Source of the DNA: Alphaproteobacteria bacterium
GTDB taxonomy: Bacteria; Pseudomonadota; Alphaproteobacteria; SMXP01
Length of the DNA stretch: 19,689 nucleotides
Direction of reading: 5' to 3'
NCBI GenBank assembly: GCA_004356335.1
Contig: SMXP01000019.1
Coordinates: 1-19,689 of the forward strand
Part shown: in pieces, positions 7,951 to 14,958 of the stretch
Numbering within the stretch: position 1 is the first letter of the stretch
Layout of the letters: each line of letters starts with the position of its first letter
Program-made: the position numbers and the translations under genes
Notes under the pieces: generated by a model
The model's database searches: none
Seen by the model: the letters and a program-made list of their open reading frames with translations, nothing else
Told to the model about the DNA's origin: nothing

Positions 7951-9162
7951 ATGTCCCGGCCAAGCGAAAAAACGGCAGCATTTGAGCCAAATTCCGCCTT
8001 TGCGCGGGGACGGGCGCCCTATGCCAGTTGGCCGGAGGCGAGCCGGGGTCGCGTCTTTGCCGAGCCGGAGAGTCCGACCCGGTCATGCTTTCAGCGCGAT
8101 CGGGACCGCATTATCCATTCGACGGCATTCAGGCGGCTCAAGCACAAGACACAGGTTTTCGTCTATCACGAGGGCGACCATTACCGCACGCGATTGACCC
8201 ATTCGCTGGAGGTCGCCCAGATCGCTCGTTCCATCGCGCGCGTTTTGGCCCTTGATGAGGATTTGGCCGAAGCGCTGGCGCTGTCCCATGATTTGGGACA
8301 CCCGCCATTCGGCCATGCGGGTGAGGCGGCGTTGGCTCGATCCATGTCCCGCTATGGCGGCTTCGATCACAATGCGCAAACCTTGCGTATCGTAACCAAG
8401 CTGGAACATCGCTATGCGGAATTCGACGGCCTAAATCTCACTTGGGAAAGTCTGGAAGGTATCGTCAAACATAACGGCCCGCTGGTCGATAGTTCGGGTG
8501 TCAGGGCGGTGCCAAAATCCATGTCGGAATCGTATGATCGATTGGACGAGTTGGATCTTGGGTCCTATCCGTCGGCTGAAGCTCAGGTGGCGGCGCTATC
8601 GGACGGCATCGCGTACAACAATCATGACATTGACGATGGCCTCAGGGCCGGGTTGTTCGCCGTGGACGATTTGTTGGCGCTGCCTTTTGTCGGCCGCGTT
8701 TTTTCCGATCTTATGGATCGCTATCCGGGACTGGAGATGAGCCGGCTCATTCATGAAGCGGTGCGGCGCATGATTTCCGATATGATCGAGGACGTTCTTC
8801 GAGAAACTCAAAGCCGGTTGGCGGCGTTTAAGCCCGAAACAGCCAACCATGTGAGAAATCTCGGTTCGCCTCTTATTGCTTTTTCTCAGGAGATGCAGGC
8901 TAACGATAAAGCATTAAAGGCCTTTTTGACCGCGAAGATGTACCGTCATGACAAAGTCATAAGCATGACCCGCAAGGCGCAACCGGTGATCGGGGACCTG
9001 TTCGATTTGTTCTTGGCCGCGCCGGATCGATTGCCTGCCGAATGGTATGCCCAATGCAACGGTCCGAACACCATGGAAACCGCAAAAATAGTGTGCGACT
9101 TTATCGCGGGCATGACGGATCGGTTTGCCTTCGACGCACATAAGCGCCATCTGTCTTTATGA
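7951..9162 (+). CDS. dgt: Deoxyguanosinetriphosphate triphosphohydrolase-like protein (HD domain)
   Basis: Dgt-type enzymes hydrolyse dNTPs to deoxynucleosides and triphosphate, adjusting nucleotide pools. The 403-aa protein has the N-terminal signature RSCFQRDRDRIIHSTAFRRLKHKTQVF. The HD-domain metal ligands are H84 (RTRLTHSLEVAQ), H113-D114 (LSHDLGHPPFGHAGE) and D218 (LSDGIAYNNHDIDDG). The C-terminal part is the antiviral-like associated helical domain. The length fits the shorter dGTPase-like proteins of alphaproteobacteria rather than the 505-aa E. coli Dgt, so substrate preference may be broad. The ATG at 7951 is preceded by a weak GGA. It diverges from erpA. In many relatives argS follows directly; here a 200-bp gap and then the SPOR gene follow. 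Confidence 0.94.
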   Translation: MSRPSEKTAAFEPNSAFARGRAPYASWPEASRGRVFAEPESPTRSCFQRDRDRIIHSTAFRRLKHKTQVFVYHEGDHYRTRLTHSLEVAQIARSIARVLALDEDLAEALALSHDLGHPPFGHAGEAALARSMSRYGGFDHNAQTLRIVTKLEHRYAEFDGLNLTWESLEGIVKHNGPLVDSSGVRAVPKSMSESYDRLDELDLGSYPSAEAQVAALSDGIAYNNHDIDDGLRAGLFAVDDLLALPFVGRVFSDLMDRYPGLEMSRLIHEAVRRMISDMIEDVLRETQSRLAAFKPETANHVRNLGSPLIAFSQEMQANDKALKAFLTAKMYRHDKVISMTRKAQPVIGDLFDLFLAAPDRLPAEWYAQCNGPNTMETAKIVCDFIAGMTDRFAFDAHKRHLSL

Positions 9163-9362
9163 TGAGAAAACGTAGATCCTTTGGCGAACTATTATCTTCA
9201 CCCAAGGGATGATATGGGTTGTGTCTTATGCTGCCCGAGCTAAGCTGGATGGTACACTTCAGCGGAAGTAATGATTCGCAATGCTAAGCAGGCGATGAAG
9301 GGATAACCGGCCTGTCGACCGGGCCGCAAATTCAGCGCTTACACGCCAGGAGCCCTCTAGCG
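9163..9362 (+). other. 200-bp gap between dgt and the SPOR gene, where argS sits in many relatives
   Basis: No frame here encodes anything recognisable, and reading the frames gives stops every 20-30 codons with no ArgRS-like C-terminus. The gap holds one GATTC (9273-9277), a 5-bp GC stem CGGCC/GGCCG (9308-9312 and 9322-9326, 9-nt loop), and a ribosome-binding site AGGAG (9348-9352) 10 nt before the next ATG. I see no good promoter or terminator. Confidence 0.4.
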
Positions 9363-10313
9363 ATGACCGATACGGATCGCGGTACCTACGCCCCCTTGCC
9401 GGACGAACCGGACTTCGAGGTAGACGAATACGAAGACGATTACGGGCGCGGCCCCTTCATACTCTTTGTTGCGGTTGTTGTTTTGATCGCTTTTGCCGGA
9501 GTCGTTTACGTGGCTTATCAGCAAGGCATTCAACAAGGTATTCGTCAGGGTCTCAGCTCTGACTTCCCACTCGTTGCCGCCGAGCCCGGGCCCCTGAAAG
9601 TGCCGCCGGAAGATCCCGGTGGTTTTGAAGAACCGTTCCAAGACACGTTTGTATTGAACAGTGAAATCGAAAGCCTGCCCGAAACTTTGCTGCCGCCGCC
9701 CGAAGAACCGATCGAGACACCTCTTTCCTCGGTGGCTTCAATCCCGGCAAGCACGGAACAATCGGTCGAGCGGGCAGAGCTGGAAATTTTGGTTATTGTG
9801 CCGGCCAGGAAGACGGCCGACTCTGATTTGCTTGTGGTGACCCCACCGCTTCAAGAAACGGTTGAAATTGTCACCGGTGCGACGGGACCGCCGCCGATTG
9901 ATTCCGAGGCGACCGGATCGATACCGGAACAGGCGGCAACCGCCACAGAGGTCGCTCGAATCGACGCCCCCGATTTACCGTCACCTGCCGCCGAACAGCT
10001 GCAACCCGAGCCGTTCGAGCCGTCACAATCCCTGGCAACCAGAGCGCCGTCAGCGGCCAGTTCAGGCAATTTCGTTGTTCAAGTTGCGTCGGTGACCGAC
10101 AGTGATTTGGCATTAGCAAAGCAGGCTGATGTGTCGCGCAAGCACGGTCCCATTCTCGCAGGACTGTCCTTTGACATTGAGTCCGCTGATCTTGGCGATC
10201 GAGGCATCTTCTATCGCGTGCGTATTGGCCCGTTTAACGATCGAAGTGGCGCCGGCGCGTTATGCGATAAACTTAAAGGCCGAGGTCAGGATTGCTACGT
10301 GACCACGCCCTGA
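9363..10313 (+). CDS. SPOR-domain inner-membrane protein
   Basis: SPOR domains bind denuded glycan strands and draw proteins to the division septum. The 316-aa protein is bitopic. It has an acidic cytoplasmic N-terminus (1-30), a single membrane helix at about 31-51 (FILFVAVVVLIAFAGVVYVAY), a long periplasmic Pro/Glu/Thr-rich linker (about 65-230), and a C-terminal SPOR domain (about 235-316) that starts GNFVVQVASVTD and contains FYRVRIGPFNDRSGAGALCDKLKGRG. Cys301 and Cys311 sit where many SPOR domains form a disulfide. The ATG at 9363 has AGGAG upstream. nagZ begins 15 bp after the stop, so the two are probably co-transcribed with scpA and scpB. The family is clear and the architecture is FtsN- or DedD-like, but the linker is unconserved and I would not assign a named orthologue. 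Confidence 0.9.
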   Translation: MTDTDRGTYAPLPDEPDFEVDEYEDDYGRGPFILFVAVVVLIAFAGVVYVAYQQGIQQGIRQGLSSDFPLVAAEPGPLKVPPEDPGGFEEPFQDTFVLNSEIESLPETLLPPPEEPIETPLSSVASIPASTEQSVERAELEILVIVPARKTADSDLLVVTPPLQETVEIVTGATGPPPIDSEATGSIPEQAATATEVARIDAPDLPSPAAEQLQPEPFEPSQSLATRAPSAASSGNFVVQVASVTDSDLALAKQADVSRKHGPILAGLSFDIESADLGDRGIFYRVRIGPFNDRSGAGALCDKLKGRGQDCYVTTP

Positions 10314-10328
10314 CGGCTAAGATCCAAC

Positions 10329-11351
10329 ATGACCCTTTCTGCTGCGATTTACGGACTTGCCGGTGTCAAACTGAGTGAGGCGGAAAGGTCGTTCTTTCGC
10401 GAAGCCGACCCTTGGGGGTTCATCATTTTCGCGCGGAATGTGAACGCGCCGGACCAGCTTAAAAAGCTAACGGACTCCCTACGAGACCTGACCGGCCGCG
10501 CCCAACTGCCCATACTGATCGATCAAGAAGGCGGCCGTGTCGCGCGCTTAAGGCCGCCCCAATGGCGTGCCGCGCCGAGCGGCGCCCGCTTTGGTGAGCT
10601 CTATGAGCGAAATGCGGCGGCGGCCTTGGAGGCGGTGCACCTGAATAGTCGATTAATTGGGCACGAACTGGCACAAATGGGCATAAATGTGGATTGCTTG
10701 CCGGTTTTGGATGTGCCTTTGGCCGGTAGCCACGACGTCATCGGTGATCGAGCCTATTCGACCAACCCGAGCCATGTCGCCGCCCTCGGACGAGCCGCGG
10801 CGGACGGCCTGCTCGAAGCCGGTATTTTGCCGGTGATCAAACATATCCCAGGTCATGGTCGGGCTTTGGCCGACAGTCACGACACGTTGCCCCATGTGAC
10901 GGCGGCGCTCGAGCAATTGACAGGGAGCGATTTTGTTCCGTTTAAGGCCTTGGCAACCTTACCGCTCGCCATGACCGCCCACATCGTTTACGACGCCATC
11001 GATCCGGCGTTGCCGGCCACCCTGTCACCCATTGTCATTGAGCGGATTATTCGTCAACAAATCGGATATGACGGATTACTCATAACCGACGATCTGTCCA
11101 TGACGGCCCTGTCGGGTGATTTTGTTCGGCGGACGCGGGATTGTCTTAGGGCAGGATGCGATATGGTGCTGCATTGCAATGGCAAAATGCCGGAAATGTC
11201 GGCCGTTGCGTCGGCATGCCCCGCCCTTGAGGGGGCCGCGTTAGACCGGGCTGAGCGCGCCTTGGCCTTATTGGGGCCAAAACCGGAGCCGTTGGACGAG
11301 GGTGCCATTGTGGCCCGGCTGGCCGAGCTGCTGGCGGAGGATGTGGCCTAA
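10329..11351 (+). CDS. nagZ: Beta-N-acetylhexosaminidase, NagZ-type (GH3)
   Basis: NagZ is a cytoplasmic glycoside hydrolase that removes GlcNAc from GlcNAc-anhydroMurNAc-peptides during cell-wall recycling; its products can signal AmpC-type beta-lactamase induction in species that have that circuit. The 340-aa protein matches NagZ length (E. coli 341). Key motifs are LIDQEGGRVARLRPP (64-77), the substrate-binding KHIPGHGRALADSHDTLP with the His184-Asp185 acid/base dyad typical of NagZ, and the nucleophile Asp in LITDDLSM (about 254). These separate NagZ from larger periplasmic GH3 beta-glucosidases, and there is no signal peptide. It follows the SPOR gene by 15 bp and precedes scpA by 21 bp. 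Confidence 0.95.
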   Translation: MTLSAAIYGLAGVKLSEAERSFFREADPWGFIIFARNVNAPDQLKKLTDSLRDLTGRAQLPILIDQEGGRVARLRPPQWRAAPSGARFGELYERNAAAALEAVHLNSRLIGHELAQMGINVDCLPVLDVPLAGSHDVIGDRAYSTNPSHVAALGRAAADGLLEAGILPVIKHIPGHGRALADSHDTLPHVTAALEQLTGSDFVPFKALATLPLAMTAHIVYDAIDPALPATLSPIVIERIIRQQIGYDGLLITDDLSMTALSGDFVRRTRDCLRAGCDMVLHCNGKMPEMSAVASACPALEGAALDRAERALALLGPKPEPLDEGAIVARLAELLAEDVA

Positions 11352-11372
11352 GATTTGTGCTAGGTTGATTTT

Positions 11373-12236
11373 ATGAGTGAATCGGCGAATCAGGAAGAAT
11401 CGTTTAGCGAGGACGTCGTGCCCCAAGGGCCGGCCATGACGGCCGCCCTCATTGTCGATGTGGATGGCTATGAGGGGCCCCTCGATGTCTTGTTGATGCT
11501 GGCGCGCGCCCAAAAGGTCGATCTCAGGAAGATTTCGATTGTCGCCCTAGTGGATCAGTATTTGAGCTTTATCGTGGCGGCAAAGCGTCTGCAATTGGAG
11601 CTGGCGGCGGATTATTTGGTGATGGCGGCGTGGCTCGCCTATCTCAAATCCCGCTTGGTCATCCCTGATCTGGAGAAAAAAGAAGAAGAGCTATCCGGCG
11701 AAGAAATGGCCGCACGATTGGCCTTTCAGCTGCAACGTCTTCAAGCCATGCGCGATTCCGGTGCACGTCTGATGGCTCGGCATCGACTGGGCCGAGATGT
11801 CTTTTCTCGCGGCATGCCGGAAGGCATCCGTTTGGTCCGAACCCCGGTCTATCAGGCGTCGATATATGATCTGCTGAAGGTTTACTCGGAGCAGCGCATT
11901 CGCGGCATTAGCCATGACAACCTGAAAATTCGTCGCGCGCCGGTTTTTACCATCGAAGACGCCCGTAAGCGCATTGAAAGATTGTTCGGCACCATCCAGG
12001 ATTGGAGCCAGCTGGATTCGCTTTTGCCGGAAGGTTGGATTGCTCAATCCAGTGAAGCGGCGAGCCCGGAACAAAGACGTCGGACGGCACGGGCCAGTAC
12101 GTTCACGGCCAGTTTGGAATTGGTCAAAGACGGTCATGTGCAAATTCGGCAATTAGAGCATTTTGGACCTGTTTACATTCGATGGCGTAACGGCGGTCAC
12201 GACGGGGAACGGGAGCAAGGCAGTGGAACGACATGA
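11373..12236 (+). CDS. scpA: Segregation and condensation protein A (kleisin)
   Basis: ScpA is the kleisin that bridges the SMC heads and, with ScpB, forms the condensin complex that compacts and segregates chromosomes. The 287-aa protein has the diagnostic N-terminal segment DVDGYEGPLDVLLMLARAQKVDLRKISIVALVDQYLSFI (about 29-67) and the helix AADYLVMAAWLAYLKSRLVIPD. A central linker and a C-terminal winged-helix region (about 236-275) close with FGPVYIRWRNGG. The N-terminal 25 residues are a variable tail. The ATG at 11373 has no strong ribosome-binding site, so translation may be coupled to nagZ, 21 bp upstream. scpB overlaps its 3' end. No smc gene is visible, which is normal for this cluster. 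Confidence 0.94.
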   Translation: MSESANQEESFSEDVVPQGPAMTAALIVDVDGYEGPLDVLLMLARAQKVDLRKISIVALVDQYLSFIVAAKRLQLELAADYLVMAAWLAYLKSRLVIPDLEKKEEELSGEEMAARLAFQLQRLQAMRDSGARLMARHRLGRDVFSRGMPEGIRLVRTPVYQASIYDLLKVYSEQRIRGISHDNLKIRRAPVFTIEDARKRIERLFGTIQDWSQLDSLLPEGWIAQSSEAASPEQRRRTARASTFTASLELVKDGHVQIRQLEHFGPVYIRWRNGGHDGEREQGSGTT

Positions 12237-13008
12237 TTTTGACGCAAGTGCCGAAATGGAGAGTGAGATCGCGGTGCAGGACAAACAGGTCGGCAACGAA
12301 AATGACCCGTTAAATGGACCGGGTGAGCGCGCGGATAGCGACGTCAGCCAGCATTTGCGAATGCTGGAGGCTTTGCTGTTTGCCGCAACCGAACCGGTAG
12401 ATGAGGCGACCCTTCAAGGGCGGTTGCCCGACGGTGTGGAAATTGCGGATCTTCTCGATCGATTGACCGATGAATACAAGAATCGGGGCATCACGTTGAC
12501 CTGTGTTGCAGGGCGCTGGGCGTTCAGAACCGCGCCTGATTTGAGTTTTTTAATGGAGCGCGAGCGCAAAGAGACTCGCCGGCTGTCACGGGCGGCGATC
12601 GAGACGCTGGCCATCATCGCGTATCACCAACCGGCGACCCGCGCGGAAATCGAAGGGATACGATCCGTTGCGGTCAGTAAGGGGACCATCGATCTTCTTA
12701 TGGAGCTGGGCTGGGTAAGGCTGCGCGGCCGGCGTCGGACTCCCGGCCAACCGGTCACTTATGGCACGACCGATGATTTTTTGAGCCATTTTGGCTTGGC
12801 TAGCGTTCAGGACCTGCCCGGGCTCGAGGAGCTAAAGGGGGCGGGGCTGCTGGATGCCCGCTTGCCGCCGGGCTTCGCTATTCCGTTGCCGACCGAGGCT
12901 TCGGAGGAGGAAAATCGGTCGCTTGTGGACGAGAATGGTGACGAAATTAACCAGGAAGCGCCCGAATTTCACGTGGATTTCCTCGAGGATAGTGAGGACA
13001 TAGGGTGA
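12223..13008 (+). CDS. scpB: Segregation and condensation protein B
   Basis: ScpB dimers bind the ScpA kleisin and regulate the SMC ATPase. The 261-aa protein contains LRMLEALLFAATEPVDEATL (first winged helix) and RRLSRAAIETLAIIAYHQPATRAEIEGIRSVAVSKGTIDLLMELGWVRLRGRRRTPGQPVTYGTTDDFLSHFGL (second winged helix), the family signature. It ends in an acidic tail (EFHVDFLEDSEDIG). The start is uncertain. I chose the GTG at 12223, which has GGGAG 7 nt upstream and overlaps scpA by 14 nt. An ATG at 12256 lies 19 nt beyond the scpA stop but lacks a ribosome-binding site. A TTG at 12163 would extend 60 bp further into scpA. The overlap indicates translational coupling with scpA. Confidence 0.93.
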   Translation: MERHDFDASAEMESEIAVQDKQVGNENDPLNGPGERADSDVSQHLRMLEALLFAATEPVDEATLQGRLPDGVEIADLLDRLTDEYKNRGITLTCVAGRWAFRTAPDLSFLMERERKETRRLSRAAIETLAIIAYHQPATRAEIEGIRSVAVSKGTIDLLMELGWVRLRGRRRTPGQPVTYGTTDDFLSHFGLASVQDLPGLEELKGAGLLDARLPPGFAIPLPTEASEEENRSLVDENGDEINQEAPEFHVDFLEDSEDIG

Positions 13009-13214
13009 AATTAACGATAAAATCCAATATGCGGACGGTCTCGGAACAGGGGTGTGGAATAGGGGCTTGTCATTTGCATGATGCATACAGATGTAATTGA
13101 GGTGTCGGAGCGGAGGTCATAACCCCTGATTGTAAGGGCTAAACCGTTTGACATTATCCCCCGATGCACGGCATCTGGGCGAATAAGACGACCTCTCAGC
13201 CGGAGTGGACGAAA
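13009..13214 (+). other. 206-bp gap between scpB and tatA
   Basis: It probably contains the tat promoter, but no match is convincing. TTGTCA (13067-13072) has TGTAAT (13092-13097) only at 19-bp spacing, and TTGACA (13148-13153) has no acceptable -10. Two short palindromes are present: TGCAT-G-ATGCA (13075-13085) and GATGC-ACG-GCATC (13163-13175). There is no U-tract hairpin to terminate scpB. GGAG (13202-13205) is the tatA ribosome-binding site. Confidence 0.35.
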
Positions 13215-13454
13215 ATGGGTATTAGTGTTTGGCAAGTCGTAATCGTCGCAATCCTTATCGTCTTGTTATTTGGCCGCGGCAAGATCTCGGATCTCATGGG
13301 TGATGTTGCCAAGGGCATTACGAGCTTCCGCAAGGGCTTAAAAGACGGTGACAGTGACCGTGAAGCTGCGGATGCGGCGGCATCTAAGACGATTGATAAC
13401 GAAACCGGCGACACTGTTAATGTATCGCCCGATGATAAGGCTGCTAATAGTTAG
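13215..13454 (+). CDS. tatA: Twin-arginine translocase subunit TatA
   Basis: TatA oligomerises with TatBC to form the export path for folded proteins with twin-arginine signal peptides. The 79-aa protein has a short N-terminal membrane helix (about 4-20, GISVWQVVIVAILIVLLFGRG), the FGRGKIS hinge, and an amphipathic helix LMGDVAKGITSFRKGLKD, followed by an acidic tail. The motif GKISDLMGDVAKGI marks TatA rather than TatB. The ATG at 13215 has GGAG 9 nt upstream and gives the standard N-terminus. The frame is open back to an ATG at 13164, but those 17 residues are not TatA-like. It is the first of tatABC, 54 bp before tatB. Confidence 0.95.
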   Translation: MGISVWQVVIVAILIVLLFGRGKISDLMGDVAKGITSFRKGLKDGDSDREAADAAASKTIDNETGDTVNVSPDDKAANS

Positions 13455-13508
13455 TTAATAAGAGTATTTTCCTTTCAAAAGGCACATGCTGGCCGGAAAG
13501 TAAAGCTT

Positions 13509-13970
13509 ATGCCTTGGGATATCGGCGGTTGGGAGCTGTTCGTCCTGGCGGCTATCGCGATTGTTGTGGTCGGGCCGAAGGAATTGCCAAAAATGCTGCG
13601 CTCTTTGGGCCAGTGGATGGCGAAAGCCCGCGCCATGGCGCGGGATTTTCAGCGCAGTTTTGAGGATATCGCGCGCGAGGCCGAATTGGATGAGCTGCGC
13701 AAAGAAGTCAACGCCTTGCGGACGGATAATCCGCTTACCGAGATCAAGCGGGATTTGGAAAAATCGATCGACCCGACGCTCGGACCGGACGATCCTTCCA
13801 TTTTGGACGAGTTTGGTGGCTATGACCCGAGTGCCATGACATCGGACAACGTTGCTAAACCTTCTATTGAAAAATCAAATCAAGACGCGACGGCCTCGGA
13901 ACCATCCTCCAATGAAAAGGATGAAAAGAAGAACGAGGCCGACGGAGAGCAAGATCAGGCGCAGGCATAA
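13509..13970 (+). CDS. tatB: Sec-independent translocase subunit TatB
   Basis: TatB pairs with TatC to form the receptor for twin-arginine signal peptides. The 153-aa protein begins MPWDIGGWELFVLAAIAIVVVGPKELPKMLRSLGQW, with the membrane-embedded Glu and the VVGPKELP hinge that identify TatB. A long amphipathic helix (about 35-80, AKARAMARDFQRSFEDIAREAELDELRKEV) and a disordered charged C-terminal tail (about 95-153) follow. The ATG at 13509 has GGAAAG 8 nt upstream. The tatC start follows the stop by only 3 nt, so the two are translationally coupled. Confidence 0.95.
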   Translation: MPWDIGGWELFVLAAIAIVVVGPKELPKMLRSLGQWMAKARAMARDFQRSFEDIAREAELDELRKEVNALRTDNPLTEIKRDLEKSIDPTLGPDDPSILDEFGGYDPSAMTSDNVAKPSIEKSNQDATASEPSSNEKDEKKNEADGEQDQAQA

Positions 13971-13973
13971 GCG

Positions 13974-14768
13974 GTGACCCAAGACGACATCGACGCCACA
14001 AAGGCGCCCCTCATGGATCATCTGATGGAGCTGCGCTCGCGGCTCATGGCGTCCTTGTTGTGGATTGCCATTGGCTTTGCAATTTGTTTTTATTTTGCCA
14101 ACGACATCTTCAACATCCTGTTGCGGCCCTATGAACTGGCGGCAGCAGATAAACCCGAGATTCGTTTTATATATACGGCGCCGCAGGAATTCTTCTTGAC
14201 GCAAGTGAAACTTGCTCTGTTTGGCGCGCTGTTTTTGGCCTTTCCGATTATCGCCGGCCAGCTTTATATGTTCGTGGCGCCCGGACTTTATAAAAATGAA
14301 CGCGGCGCCTTTTTGCCCTTCCTCGTCGCGACACCTATTCTCTTTATGCTTGGTGCCAGCCTTCTTTATTTCTTTGTCTTGCCGCTTGCCATGTCTTTCT
14401 TTCTTGGTTTCGAGCAATTGGGCGGCGACGGGGTTGCGAGCATCGAAAGTCTGCCGAAAGTGAGTGATTATTTGAGTCTTGTAACGACTCTGATTTTTGC
14501 CTTTGGCGTAGCGTTTCAATTGCCGGTGGTGTTGACCCTGTTAGGCCGGGCCGGAATCGTTAGCGCACAGGGTCTTCGCGACAAGCGCAAATACGCCATC
14601 GTGGGCGCTTTTGCGGCGGCGGCAATTCTGACGCCGCCGGATATCATCTCCCAGCTTGGCTTGGGTATCCCCATTGTTATTCTTTATGAAGTTTCAATCT
14701 TGGCGGTGGCGCTCATCGAAAGGAAACGAAATCAGAAAAAAGCCGAACAGGACGCGGAGACCTCTTAA
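13974..14768 (+). CDS. tatC: Sec-independent translocase subunit TatC
   Basis: TatC is the six-helix membrane protein that recognises the twin-arginine motif. The 264-aa protein starts at a GTG (13974) and shows the cytoplasmic N-terminal signature PLMDHLMELRSRL (about 12-24). PQEFFLTQVKLALFGALFLAFPIIAGQLYMFVAPGLYKNER follows, then six hydrophobic segments and a basic tail (ERKRNQKKAEQ). In the fourth-helix segment the sequence reads FGVAFQLPVV, with Gln where E. coli has Glu170; I recall Gln as usual in alphaproteobacteria. It is the last of the tat genes; a 190-bp gap separates it from serS. Confidence 0.96.
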   Translation: MTQDDIDATKAPLMDHLMELRSRLMASLLWIAIGFAICFYFANDIFNILLRPYELAAADKPEIRFIYTAPQEFFLTQVKLALFGALFLAFPIIAGQLYMFVAPGLYKNERGAFLPFLVATPILFMLGASLLYFFVLPLAMSFFLGFEQLGGDGVASIESLPKVSDYLSLVTTLIFAFGVAFQLPVVLTLLGRAGIVSAQGLRDKRKYAIVGAFAAAAILTPPDIISQLGLGIPIVILYEVSILAVALIERKRNQKKAEQDAETS

Positions 14769-14829
14769 ATTTGGCCAAAATCAACGGTTACAAAGGCACT
14801 GTGATTTTGTTTGATGAAGATTTCTCTTC

Positions 14830-14955
14830 GACTCAACCGACCGACCAGCTTACTTTGCTCAGCTGGTGAGTCGATTTCAAGATTCATGGGCCTATAGTGT
14901 TTCCAAGATTAGTTGAATAACGGCCGGTCGCGCGGTCGTATGAGGGGGCGGAGTC
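14830..14955 (+). promoter_or_regulatory. serS upstream region with four GANTC sites, a TATAGT box and an imperfect inverted repeat
   Basis: GANTC, the target of the alphaproteobacterial cell-cycle methylase CcrM, occurs at 14830-14834 (GACTC), 14868-14872 (GAGTC), 14881-14885 (GATTC) and 14951-14955 (GAGTC). TATAGT (14893-14898) is a good -10 with no recognisable -35; the site at 14868 falls close to the -35 position and that at 14881 in the spacer. CGACTC (14829-14834) and GAGTCG (14868-14873), with ACCAGC (14844-14849) and GCTGGT (14862-14867), form a two-part stem with a 9-nt bulge and 12-nt loop. There is no U-tract, so it is probably not a terminator. Confidence 0.4.
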
Positions 14956-14958
14956 GCT

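Noticed and set aside
13148..13176. TTGACA as the -35 of a tatA promoter
   Set aside because: The -35 is perfect, but no hexamer at 16-18 bp resembles a -10 (GCATCT at 17 bp).
13875..14519. 214-codon minus-strand frame across tatB and tatC
   Set aside because: Antisense to two well-supported tat genes. The Lys/Arg/Gln-rich translation follows from the complement of hydrophobic codons.
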